Positions 1-9,000 of a stretch of 64,000 nucleotides of DNA are shown here, in pieces. The position numbers were made by a program, and so were the translations under genes. The notes under the pieces were generated by a model. That model had not been told where the DNA came from. It was given only the letters and a program-made list of their open reading frames with translations, and ran no database searches. Origin of the DNA: Symbiodinium natans (lineage: Eukaryota; Sar; Dinophyceae; Suessiales; Symbiodiniaceae). The stretch is from positions 441,001 to 505,000 of the forward strand of contig CAJNDS010002086.1 in assembly GCA_905221605.1 (NCBI GenBank), read 5' to 3'. Each line of letters begins with the position of its first letter. Position 1 is the first letter of the stretch.

Positions 1-2012
1 CGAACTCTGTGCCTTGAGAGCTGCCTGTGGGGACTATGACTCTACGCAACGGCCCGAACCCTGAACCCTGAACCCTGAACCCTAAACCCTAAACCCCAAA
101 CCCTAAACCCTACACCCTAAACCCTAAACCCTAAACCCTAAACACCAACATCCGTGAGCTGGTACTCAAGAGTCGGTAAGCTGCTGACCAGGCGCGCCCG
201 CGCATTCCGCACGCTCCGCACGGTACCCTAAACCCAACCCTAAACCCTAAACCCTAAACCCTAAACCCTAAACCCTAAACCCTAAACCCTAAACGACCAG
301 GAGGCGGTGCCCGCATCAGGCCTGGGCAAGTGGCCGGCCATCCAGACCCTAGCAAGACGACGCTTTGGTGAGGAATTTTAGCAAGGAAGGGGGATCTGGT
401 TCAGAAAGGCGTGCACACACACACACATATGTGTGTGTATATATATATATATATATAGTAAATAGATAAATAAACAAATAAATAAATAAATATATATATA
501 TATATATAATAGTATTCAGGGCCGGAGTCGGAGTGTGCTATGGCAATGCGAAGGTGCGAGTAGCTTTGTCTCGTGTCGGTGGAGGCTGTCGCGCCTCAAC
601 CCTAGGCCCTAAACGAGAGGCTGCTAGGCAGGTGGCAAAAACCCTAAACGAGATTGTGGGCGTTTCTTTCTGAAGGCCAAGGATTCAGACGGCACCATCC
701 TTGTTCAGCGGCCATCCACACAACTGCATTCCGCGGGAGCCCATTCAAGGCTCCCTTCTTCCCATGTCTCAAGCTCATCACCCCGCCCTTCCTTAGGGTT
801 TAGGGGTTAGGGTTTCAGGTTTAACAGTTCTCCTACGCCCAGGTACCCTTCGTATCCAGGATTTACTTTGGCCCTGGTAGAAGAGTTCGACAGCCCGCTC
901 GACCTCGACAATGCCTCTCAAACTGACCAAGGGGTTTCCGACATTGCGGGCACCTTATTGGGGGTCCTTATTTTGGGTCTATATGAAGGGACCCTAAACC
1001 CTATACCCTACACCCTGAACCCCAAGGTTCAAGTACTCGGGGATGTTTGGGTTCAAGTTGTGGCCCGTTGGGAGAAACAAAGGGTTGTGATATGGGTCGC
1101 CATAGTTGTAGCTTCAGATTCAGATCTCCAAATCGCTCTACCAAGAAGTCATGTTTCTGTTATATAGGTACTTTGAGCACGTGCAGTGTTACCGTGTTGG
1201 GGTCCGGGCAGGGACACTGTCGAGCATCATCCTGTCTGCAGCTATAGCCATAGCACTGTATGCGATATCGAAGGTGAGTCTGTGTAATTCAACGTCAAGC
1301 CAATGCGGCACGGATCCTTCCAGAGCATTGAGCCGTTGCCCCATCGGCACGCCGGTGTACCCGGCCTTAAGCAAAGCATCCTGCACAAAGGATCCCATCT
1401 GGACCTGGTCCGATGGCGGCCTTTACGAGGGCGACGTGCGCTTCGTGCCCCTTGGTCAATTTGAAGTTTAATTACAAGGACTGGAGGTTCACACTCCACC
1501 CAAACAAGACCACACCACTTCGCATGACGGGCTATGGGCCGAAGCTGACATGATCTGCTGGAGTTTTTGGATTGGGGGAGCAAGGTCGTCTGAAGGCCAT
1601 GTTTGTTTCTTTTGGCGGTTCCTGCCGGGGAGTTGTCGTTTTGGGAGAAAGTCATGGGATGGGTTTCAGGTTGAGTTTTGGCTGCAGGCTTGTTTCTTCG
1701 ACATCCTTGTGTGGCTTTCGGTTTCATGTCAAGGGGATTTCAGGGTTCACTCCCCACAACAATCGCTGAACCTCTGACCACAAGTCCGAGCCGTCCCCAA
1801 ATCTCCTCCGGAACTGTAGAAAGCAAATCGTATCCTCTCAGGGCAAGATCCTTGGGTCCTAAACCCTAAACCCTAAACCCTAAACCCTAAGCCCTAAACC
1901 CTAAACCCTAAACCCTAAACGGTATGTCGGACCCCCAAGAGTCGGCGGACAATCGGAGGAAAGAGCAGATCAAGTTCGAGGACTGCGTTCGGTTTCGGTT
2001 TACGGATAGACC
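1..2012 (-). CDS. Unidentified multi-exon gene, 3' part leaves the window
   Basis: Minus-strand coding segments lie between telomeric arrays. Candidate exons in minus order are 2012-1921 (contains NAVLELDLLFPPIVRRLLG), about 1420-1190 (contains DALLKAGYTGVPMGQRLNAL), 227-146 (contains SSLPTLEYQLTDV) and 60-1. Boundaries follow a TTTAG|GG acceptor and a GT donor that runs straight into TTTAGGG. The last two exons join in frame: a single G left by one plus GG from the next. No family was recognised. Plus-strand readings of the same segments are also partly open (for instance at 295-350), so strand rests on the splice-site pattern. Exons between 360 and 1190 were not resolved. Confidence 0.35.
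57..144 (-). repeat. Interstitial telomeric array
   Basis: Array of CCCTAAA units mixed with CCCTGAA variants at its left end. It fits an intron of the minus-strand gene, with donor GTGTTTAGGG and acceptor TTCAG|GG. Confidence 0.97.
226..294 (-). repeat. Interstitial telomeric array
   Basis: About nine CCCTAAA units. The left end supplies a minus-strand TTTAG|GG acceptor for the exon at 146-227. Confidence 0.97.
413..512. repeat. Simple-sequence cluster
   Basis: (CA)n, (TG)n, (TA)n and (AAAT)n tracts lie back to back. No gene was seen between 360 and about 1190 apart from these tracts and isolated telomeric units near 800 and 990. Confidence 0.9.
1858..1920 (-). repeat. Interstitial telomeric array
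   Basis: Nine CCCTAAA units with one GCCCTAA variant. Its right end forms the GTTTAGGG donor of the minus-strand exon 1921-2012. Confidence 0.97.
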
Positions 2013-2096
2013 CTAAACCCTAAACCCTAAACCCTAAACCCTAAACCCTAAACCCTAAACCCTAAACCCTAAACCCTAAACCCTAAACCCTAAACC
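2011..2096 (-). repeat. Interstitial telomeric array
   Basis: Twelve perfect CCCTAAA units. The left edge gives the TTTAG|GG acceptor for the minus-strand exon at 1921-2012. Confidence 0.97.
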
Positions 2097-2397
2097 GTAG
2101 TAACGGACCCCAAATGAGAGGGCTTTGGGGAGTGAAACCCTTCAAACGCCAAAGCCGACCGCTTTATGAACCCTTCGATAATGACTGGGCATGGCGCTTG
2201 CCTCCTCTTGCAGGAAACGCCGTTGACCATGCAGAAGTGGACAGTACTGTTAAACAACGTTTAAAGATTCGGTGCCGCAGATGTACATCGCCGTAGTTGA
2301 GACAGTACTTCGTTTTTGAAATTGCGACCATTTGGCGTCATTGGGCAGCAAATGCCCACAAAGCCAAACCCACAAACTGGCTCCTTCCTAAGACTCC

Positions 2398-2510
2398 CCA
2401 ATATACCCTAACTCATAATAAGGATCCTTAGTATAAATTAGGGTTTAGGGTTTAGGGTTTAGGGTTTAGGGTTTAGGGTTTAGGGTATAAGGGGTTTTGG
2501 AAGATCTGGG
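2398..2510 (+). mobile_element. Family A palindromic element containing a telomeric array
   Basis: The core AATAAGGATCCTTAGTATAA and the right end GGTTTTGGAAGATCTGGG match the intact family A copies at 2879 and 43485. Between them a TTTAGGG array (2438-2486) replaces about 11 bp of the element. The array starts at an ATTAGGG already present in family A. The left inverted end is decayed. Confidence 0.85.
2438..2486 (+). repeat. Telomeric array nested in family A element
   Basis: Seven perfect TTTAGGG units, apparently seeded at the element's own TTAGGG. Confidence 0.95.
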
Positions 2511-2573
2511 TGTATGCGAAGGACGGAAAGATGAAGATCACGGCGGCCCCAAATCCGGGCGACTTGGACCATT
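2501..2573 (+). CDS. Probable exon of unidentified gene
   Basis: Immediately after the AG of the family A right terminus an open frame reads IWVYAKDGKMKITAAPNPG and continues to the next telomeric array. Composition is typical of a soluble protein. It is flanked on both sides by intron-like repeats. Family unknown; the antisense frame is also open but hydrophobic and less convincing. Confidence 0.35.
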
Positions 2574-2698
2574 CTAAACCCTAAACCCTAAACCCTAAAC
2601 CCTAAACCCTAAACCCTAAACCCTAAACCCTAAACCCTAAACCCTAAACCCTGAACCCTGAACCCTGAACCCTGAACCCTAAACCCTAAACCCTAAAC
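2574..2698 (-). repeat. Interstitial telomeric array
   Basis: About 17 units. A block of CCCTGAA variants is embedded in CCCTAAA. Confidence 0.97.
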
Positions 2699-2878
2699 TG
2701 ATTTTCGGCTCTTGCGATCGTTTTGGGAATGCACTTGCAGTGCACATGCCCGTGCAAGATTTCTTTGGGCTGACGCATGCCTGTCGGCAAGCGCAGTTTT
2801 TCAATGGCCGCCTTTTCCGATGGCTGAAGGGCTTTCGGAAAACATGACAGGCAGGAGGCACGCATCGTCAAGAAACAT

Positions 2879-2991
2879 CCCAGATCTTCCAAAACCCCTT
2901 AACTAAGGTATGTACCTTAATTCCTAATAAGGATCCTTAGTATAAATTATAGGGTCATATTCCTGAATTAAGGGGCTTTGGAAGATCTGGG
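2879..2991 (+). mobile_element. Family A MITE-like element, intact
   Basis: 113 bp, terminal inverted repeats CCCAGATCTTCCAAAACCCC / GGGGCTTTGGAAGATCTGGG, internal palindromic AAGGATCCTT. No coding capacity. Confidence 0.9.
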
Positions 2992-3069
2992 ATGCCATCC
3001 AGAAACATGCGCATCACGGAGCTCCATGGGGCGAGCTGCAGGGGGACCCGTGCTTTCACATTTTCTCAT

Positions 3070-3167
3070 CTAGGCCCCTGGGACATTTTATATTTTTCCC
3101 TTATTGGGTTTAAGAGGATCATATCTACGAATATTTTTCAAAGAGCTTTAAGGGCCATCCTAGTCAT
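3070..3167 (+). mobile_element. Family I repeat element
   Basis: About 95 bp from CTAGGCCCCTGGGACATTTT to AAGGGCCATCCTAG. Related copies lie at 42153 and 57353. The terminal CCATCCTAG could act as a 3' splice site. Confidence 0.8.
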
Positions 3168-4195
3168 GTTGCAGCTAGGTATGCTGCAGTTGTTTTCTGT
3201 GTCGTGCTTGTTTGCTTGTTGCTCCCCACCCTCTGTACGACTCGGCGTGAGGGAACAACATCCTCAACCGACACAGTTCCTCTCCCGTGCCATTCCATGC
3301 CTCGCAGATCCAGAGGCCCATGGTGGCTGCAGCGCCCACATTCAGATATATCTCCGGTGATTTTGCAACGATTTTGCAACCCCAGATGCTCCCTAGAGTC
3401 CCTCCTGAGGATGCCCGCGTTGCCCCTCGAAATGTCAAATTCAAAATGTCCAATTCGAGCTTTTTGTGCAAGTGTCGTGCCCCAATCAGGGTGGGGATGC
3501 TCGAGTGAATTTCGATTTCACGAGCCTACCACCAAATTGAAGCTGCAAGAGAAGTAAGGCATCGCGACACAGGCCTGCTCACATGCTGAGGCGCCTGGGC
3601 AACTGGTGGGTTTACAAACGAATACAAGACTTGGGAAGTCCCGTGGTGCTCTCAACGGCAGACACCCAAAGACCCTTTTCACCCCAAGCCACTCGAACCC
3701 GAAACCCTCAAAACCCCTTACCCCTGAAAACAGGTTGGTACCGTCGCAAACAAGCCGTTGGTGAGTGGTGAGTTCCGCTCTCGGAGGACTGCACCCATCA
3801 CCCACCGATCTCATCTAAGTCGGACTGGGTTTTCGGATGACTCGGCGAGATCCAATATGCAAGCTCGTCTTGACAATGCTTTCCTTGTGGGCCTAGAGCA
3901 AACCTAGATTCGTCAATGCAGGGATCTTTTTTTTTGCCAGGTTTAGAGGTTGGAGGTGTTGTGGATATATTGCTGCGACGACGGTCTCGGTCTCTTGAGG
4001 CTCGAACCTTAATATTGGCAGCACAAAAACGGCCCTGAACACACCTTGTCCAAGGAACCTGTACAAAGATTCGTTCGCAGTCTAGGACGTAAAAGACACG
4101 GCCGGGCCTCGGACAGGAACACCTTCAGATATGGTCGCTACGAGGCAGGGAGCCAGGTCGAACAAACTGCTGGATGCTTTCTGGGGATTCCACTA
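3168..4195. other. Stretch without an assignable gene
   Basis: Short open frames occur on both strands (3204-3557 plus, 3518-3814 minus) but none is supported by a family or by splice context. No telomeric array lies in this stretch. Confidence 0.4.
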
Positions 4196-4300
4196 TTAAT
4201 TTGCTTAAGAGCCCCAAAGGATTAATGCGTAATACTCCGCAGATTACCCTTGTAAGAAAGAATTTTTCTGGGGAGTTCTTAGGCAATTCTTTCCTTGCGT
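4196..4300 (+). mobile_element. Family J-like palindromic element
   Basis: Diverged copy: TTTGCTTAAGAGCCCC at the left and a G-run followed by AGTTCTTAGGCAA at the right form imperfect inverted ends, as in the family J copies near 9280 and 22192. Confidence 0.5.
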
Positions 4301-4443
4301 ACCCAGAAAGCCCGGGAGAGTTCGCAAACTCCCCCACCTCCCCCCCCACCTCCCCCCTCAAACAATTTCAATGCGCAATAGGAAGGTAGGTTTTCTCACC
4401 CTCACCCTCTGAATCAACCTTGGGAAAAGTGGGGAGGGAGCTC

Positions 4444-4582
4444 ACCCTAAACCCTAAGCCCCAAACCCTAAACCCTAAACCCTAAACCCTAAACCCTAAA
4501 CCCTAAACCCTGAACCCTGAACCCTGAACCCTGAACCCTGAACCCTGAACCCTGAACCCTGAACCCTGAACCCTGAACCCTA
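4444..4582 (-). repeat. Interstitial telomeric array with variant block
   Basis: The left half is CCCTAAA. The right half switches abruptly to about eleven pure CCCTGAA units, which points to local amplification of one variant. Confidence 0.97.
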
Positions 4583-4673
4583 CGGGAAGGGACAGCCTGT
4601 GGGACCACTCCAGGGCCTATTGTGGCTTGTCCAGAGGACTCGCCCCCTGAAAGCTTGATCGCCTGGCTGTTTT
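4583..4673 (-). CDS. Possible small exon
   Basis: On the minus strand an AG|GG acceptor, an open frame starting GESSGQATIGPGVVPQAVPS and a GTAGGG donor fit between two arrays. Plus-strand frames are open too. Weak. Confidence 0.2.
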
Positions 4674-4770
4674 CCCTAAACCCTAAACCCTAAACCCTAA
4701 ACCCTAAACCCTAAACCCTAAACCCTAAACCCTAAACCCCAAACCCTAAACCCTAAACCCTAAACCCTAA
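4674..4770 (-). repeat. Interstitial telomeric array
   Basis: About 13 CCCTAAA units. The right edge merges with the inverted terminus of element K. Confidence 0.97.
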
Positions 4771-5099
4771 TCCGAGCATCTGTTTAATTGGGAGGGCCCC
4801 CCCCCCCCCCCACCCCCCACAATAAGAAAAGCAGGGTTCCGCAATAGTTGGACCATGGCCCTGTATTGTTTCTCGATTTAAACAAATGTTTCACATCGAT
4901 CCAAACTTTCCTGCAGAAGAAAAAAGGCTTTCCGAAGAGCTGGGTTCAAAATTTTGCAACCCCTCAAAAAACTCCTTTAAATGTGGTGGGTTTGCCCCAT
5001 ACGAAATCCACCCTAATGGAAAGTAGTCTTCCGGCGGGCTTCCGGCCAAAAACAATTTCTTTAAATGTGGGGGTATTAATTAAACAGATGCTCGGATTA
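4768..5099 (+). mobile_element. Element K, 332-bp inverted-repeat element
   Basis: Perfect 22-bp terminal inverted repeats: TAATCCGAGCATCTGTTTAA at the left plus two further bases, and the reverse complement at 5078-5099. The inside holds a C-run and no long ORF. Only one copy in this window. Confidence 0.85.
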
Positions 5100-5907
5100 C
5101 AATGGTTGCGGGGCCGGACAGAGAGTTTCAGCGACCAAGGCCTCTAGGAAGCTCAACGGCCTGAAGTGTATTGAGGTTCCTCAGCTTCCACCACCCGAAA
5201 ATAATTTTGGCCGGGGCGGCACTTTACTATTCTGCCTCGGCAACGTTTCGCACTGTTACGATCCGCGTGTCATATTTTTTGACTCAACTGTGAACCACTA
5301 ATCATCTCCGTGTTTCGGCAACATTTCGCACACATTCGAACTGCATTACTCACACACTGAAGCGGCAGGTGCGCATGAAGGCGCCAGAAGTGCAGCCAGG
5401 AAATGCTGACATCGATGGGAACTTCGGCTGCAGCCCCTCTTGGGTTCCGGAGTCTGGGTTGTGGCCGTGCTGCTTGCCCAGACCAACACAGCCGCTGCAG
5501 TCAACAATCACTCTAGTTCGGATGGCCGGAGTTCAATGCGGATTCATGTCCAGGCATCGGGTTTCTGTGTCATGCTTTTGTCCTCCTTGCCTTTGCATTT
5601 AGATTGGGGGGGGGGGGGCTTCTTGCCACAAACAAAAAAGGCTGCACCGATGTCTTCCGAAGAGGGGCGGGTATTTCTTGTGCACGACTTGATCGTGAGA
5701 AGGGCGGTCGCTTTTGCCTCTGTCGACGAAGAGGATTGCTTCTTTGCAGTTTCGCACGGCAGCATCTAAACCTGCTTTAGCACTCCAAGCCCTATCCCCA
5801 AACACAAAGTCTGGACAAGGGCCGACCCTAAAACCCTAAACCCTAAGCCTTCTGCGCAAAGTGGCCTTTTCAAGTTGAGTGCCGGCGTTTCAGTTTCATG
5901 CTAAAAA
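5100..5907. other. Upstream region of the GH16 gene, exons not resolved
   Basis: The N-terminal exons of the GH16 gene should lie here or further left. A frame near 5375-5450 (contains MKAPEVQPGNADIDGNFG) is open but unassigned. A short telomeric run lies at 5826-5847. Confidence 0.3.
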
Positions 5908-6011
5908 CCTTGGGGACCAAATGAACCCGAAAGGGGTTTCTGGTCCAAATACCTTGATAAGAAATTCTGGTAGTGTATAGGGTATATAGCTCCCCATTTT
6001 AGTCCCCAAGG
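5908..6011 (+). mobile_element. Family F introner-like element
   Basis: Inverted ends CCTTGGGGACCAAATGAACC / TTTTAGTCCCCAAGG. The terminal CCCCAAG|G abuts the first readable GH16 exon at 6011, so the element's own terminus provides the 3' splice site. Confidence 0.85.
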
Positions 6012-9000
6012 AAGTCGACGGTTGAAACTCTCAGACGCGCCAGGAACCCTAAACCCTAAACCCCAAACCCTAAACCCTAAACCCTAAAGGAACTTCATCG
6101 CCACGATGTTCATCTTCAGGGATGCCAAGTTCCGGCACTGGCGGGAGATTGACATTGAAGTCACAGGCCGTAGCCTAACTCTAGCTGTACATCTAACTCT
6201 TAGCTCAGACTCTTATAACTCTACCTCTATAGCTCTAACTCTACCTTGGGGACCAAATGAACCCTAAAATTGGGGTCATATACCCATTACTACTATAATT
6301 CCTATTGAGGTATATGAACCATAAACCCTTCTAGGGTTCATTTCGTCCCCAAGGCAAGCACCACGGCTCGAACTGTGCGTAGTCGTAGTCGTAGAGGTGA
6401 CGCGTGAACAGCAAGTAAACCCTAAACCCTAAACCCTAAACCCTAAACCCTAAACCCTAAATCCCTAAACCCTAAACCCTCCTTGTTTGTATGGGAGATG
6501 TAACAAACCTCTGTGAAGGATGGAGGGGCGTCTGACCCCCCTCTTTGAAAATGAGGGTTTATAGGGTTTAGGGTTTAGGGTTTAGGGTTTAGGGTTTAGG
6601 GTTTAGGGTTTAGGGTTTATAGGGTTTAGGGGGCTCAGATTTCGGATTTTAATATTCTCGCACGCGTGAAGGTGCATGGCTGCGTTTGAAAGAGTGCTGA
6701 CATGCCAGAAGCTTCTAGTACGCCTTAGGAGAAACCCTAAACCCTTGGTGTTTCACTCCGGCGCCCGATATTCGCTCTTCGGGGATGGTGCTGCAGAAGC
6801 CCTAAAACCCGAAACCCTGAACCCTAAACCCTGTAAACCCTAACATTTGGCGGGTCATTCGGTTGCAGGGGATGCCCCCAACTCCGTGACGACGAACGTG
6901 CTCCGCGCCGACAACACCGAACCTGGGCCTAGGGCTGCTTGAGAGTGGTGTTTTTTTTGGTTTAGGGTTTAGGTTTTAGGGTTTAGGGTTTGGGGTTTAG
7001 GGTTTAGGGTTTAGGGTTTTTCTATCGGCAGGAATGTCAAGGGTGGCTGTGCAGAATTTGTAACTGAATCATGTTGCTGTTGCGACAGGCGTGTTTCCAG
7101 ACCCCAGTTTTTCAACCTCCACCATCCCCACCTGTCACCTACATAGCTACAAAATGCAGGTATGGTAACTCACGAGTTCCGTCTCAGCCTTGAGCCACGT
7201 TCCCAGTGACGCCCAAAAAAAGCTGTGTCAGGGCATGAAAGTTACAGTTTTGGGGGACCATATTGGGTGAGGGCATGTTTTCTCCGCTTGGAGGCATTCC
7301 ACGGTCCAGCCTTGGGGGTTCCCTACATCACCCTTTTCTTGCAATGCCCAACAGCGCATTCCTTCTACTGCAGGTTTTTTATTGGCTTCTCTCCCTGACA
7401 CCTCATGCAGGGCATGGGCTTGTAGGAAAGAACCTTCGTGACAAACCTCTATAGGGTTCTCAAGGGAGCGGGGGTTCAAGGAGGGGAACCTTCAGGAAGA
7501 CCCTAAACCCAAAACCCTAAACCCTAAACCCTTAGGGCGCCTTACAAATTCGTGGGGGAGTATTGGGTGGACCTTGGGTTACATACTCCCCCTTGAGCCC
7601 CCCTCCCTGAAGAACCCTATAGAACCCTGGGTTGTGCTTTGGGATAGTTTTCAATTTCCCTTCTTTCCTTATAAAGGGAACCGATTCACAAATAATTATC
7701 AAAGGGTTTAAAGCACAACGCAGAACCTTATTCAGGGAACTCTTCCCTCCCTAGGAGTGGTGGAGCCCACGGATCGCAGCATCTAAAGAGAGCTGCCTGT
7801 CTTGCATTGGCGGGTTGAAGGTTTCGACTTGTCCCCGAATCAAACCCTAAACCCTATAAACCGGATAAACCCTGAACCCTAAACCCATAAACCCTATAAA
7901 CCCTATAAACCCTATAAACCCTATAAACCCGATAAACCCTATAAACCCTAAATCCGATGAACCCCTAAACCCTGAACCCCAAACCGCAACACACGGAAGT
8001 TCAGAATGCATCCTTTTCGCTGGCGCTTGTGTTCGTCGCCACGTGTTCGCCTGGACCGGGTGATCTATGCCGGTCTGAGATGCTGCGACTGGTTCTTTTG
8101 TACTGGTCGGGTCGTTGCCACAACTGTAGCTGCAGCGGCAGCTGTAACAGAGGTCGGGTCTTTGCCGAAACTGTAGCTGCAGCTGCAGCGGCAGCTGCAA
8201 CAGAAGCAGTCAAAGGTTTGGCCTTAACCAGCTCCCGAAATGGGGGGTTTACGAACAGCCTTAATATAGTCCACCAAACAGTAGGATTCCCTTATAAACA
8301 AGGACCCCAGGTACCCCGAATTTCAGCAACCTCCAGAAATGCCCCCCTGAAGTGCTCGAGCCCTTCGCCTTCGCCCAAATCTTACACCCTCACAGGTCAC
8401 GTGCAGGGCAATGCCAGAGCTGAGTTCCACACCTATGGCTTCGACACTTGGCCTGTCAGCGCATTTCTTCTTCAAGCTGCAACGACCACATGTGTTAATT
8501 TGAGCTAGATCCTTGTTCGCCGCTGCACAGTAGATCGAGGCCGCGGACGCCACACTTCTGAGGCAATTGCCAGCATACTGTTAACATTGCAAGTGACCTC
8601 CTCGTCTGCTGAACAACATGGCATCCACATAATGCTTAAGATGAGGATTGTCCAAATAGAGCTCTCAGCGGACTTGTGAAGAGCCACTTACCAGCCCAGC
8701 GTGACAGTTAAAAAACATCGGCCCCTGAACCCTGCATTCTTGACGCGCCCTCCGACCTGCAAAAAGCCCCATGTTATGTGCTGCACTTCATATCAACAAA
8801 TCCCACGAAAGCCCACAAGCGACACGTCTATCCTGAATGCTTCCTTGAACCCCTTTGACCCGAAAACGAGCCCAGGAACCCTAAACCCTAAACCCCTCTG
8901 ACCCAAAAAACGAGCCCAGGAGTGGTTGCCCGACCGAGTGACCTGGTACATCGACGGGAGAGCCGTGAGGAGTCCGCCAGTTTAGGGTTTAGGGTTTAGG

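Noticed and set aside
57..294. The window start as a chromosome end
   Set aside because: Arrays are short, in both orientations and spread over all 64 kb with unique sequence between; nothing resembles a terminal tract.
2114..2296. 60-codon plus-strand ORF
   Set aside because: No splice context and an overlapping AG-poor sequence; protein-likeness is not above other frames.
7847..8213. Minus-strand ORF with Gly-Phe-Ile and Ala-rich repeats
   Set aside because: Translation of the 10-mer array and the CTGCAG tandem repeat inside a GH16 intron.
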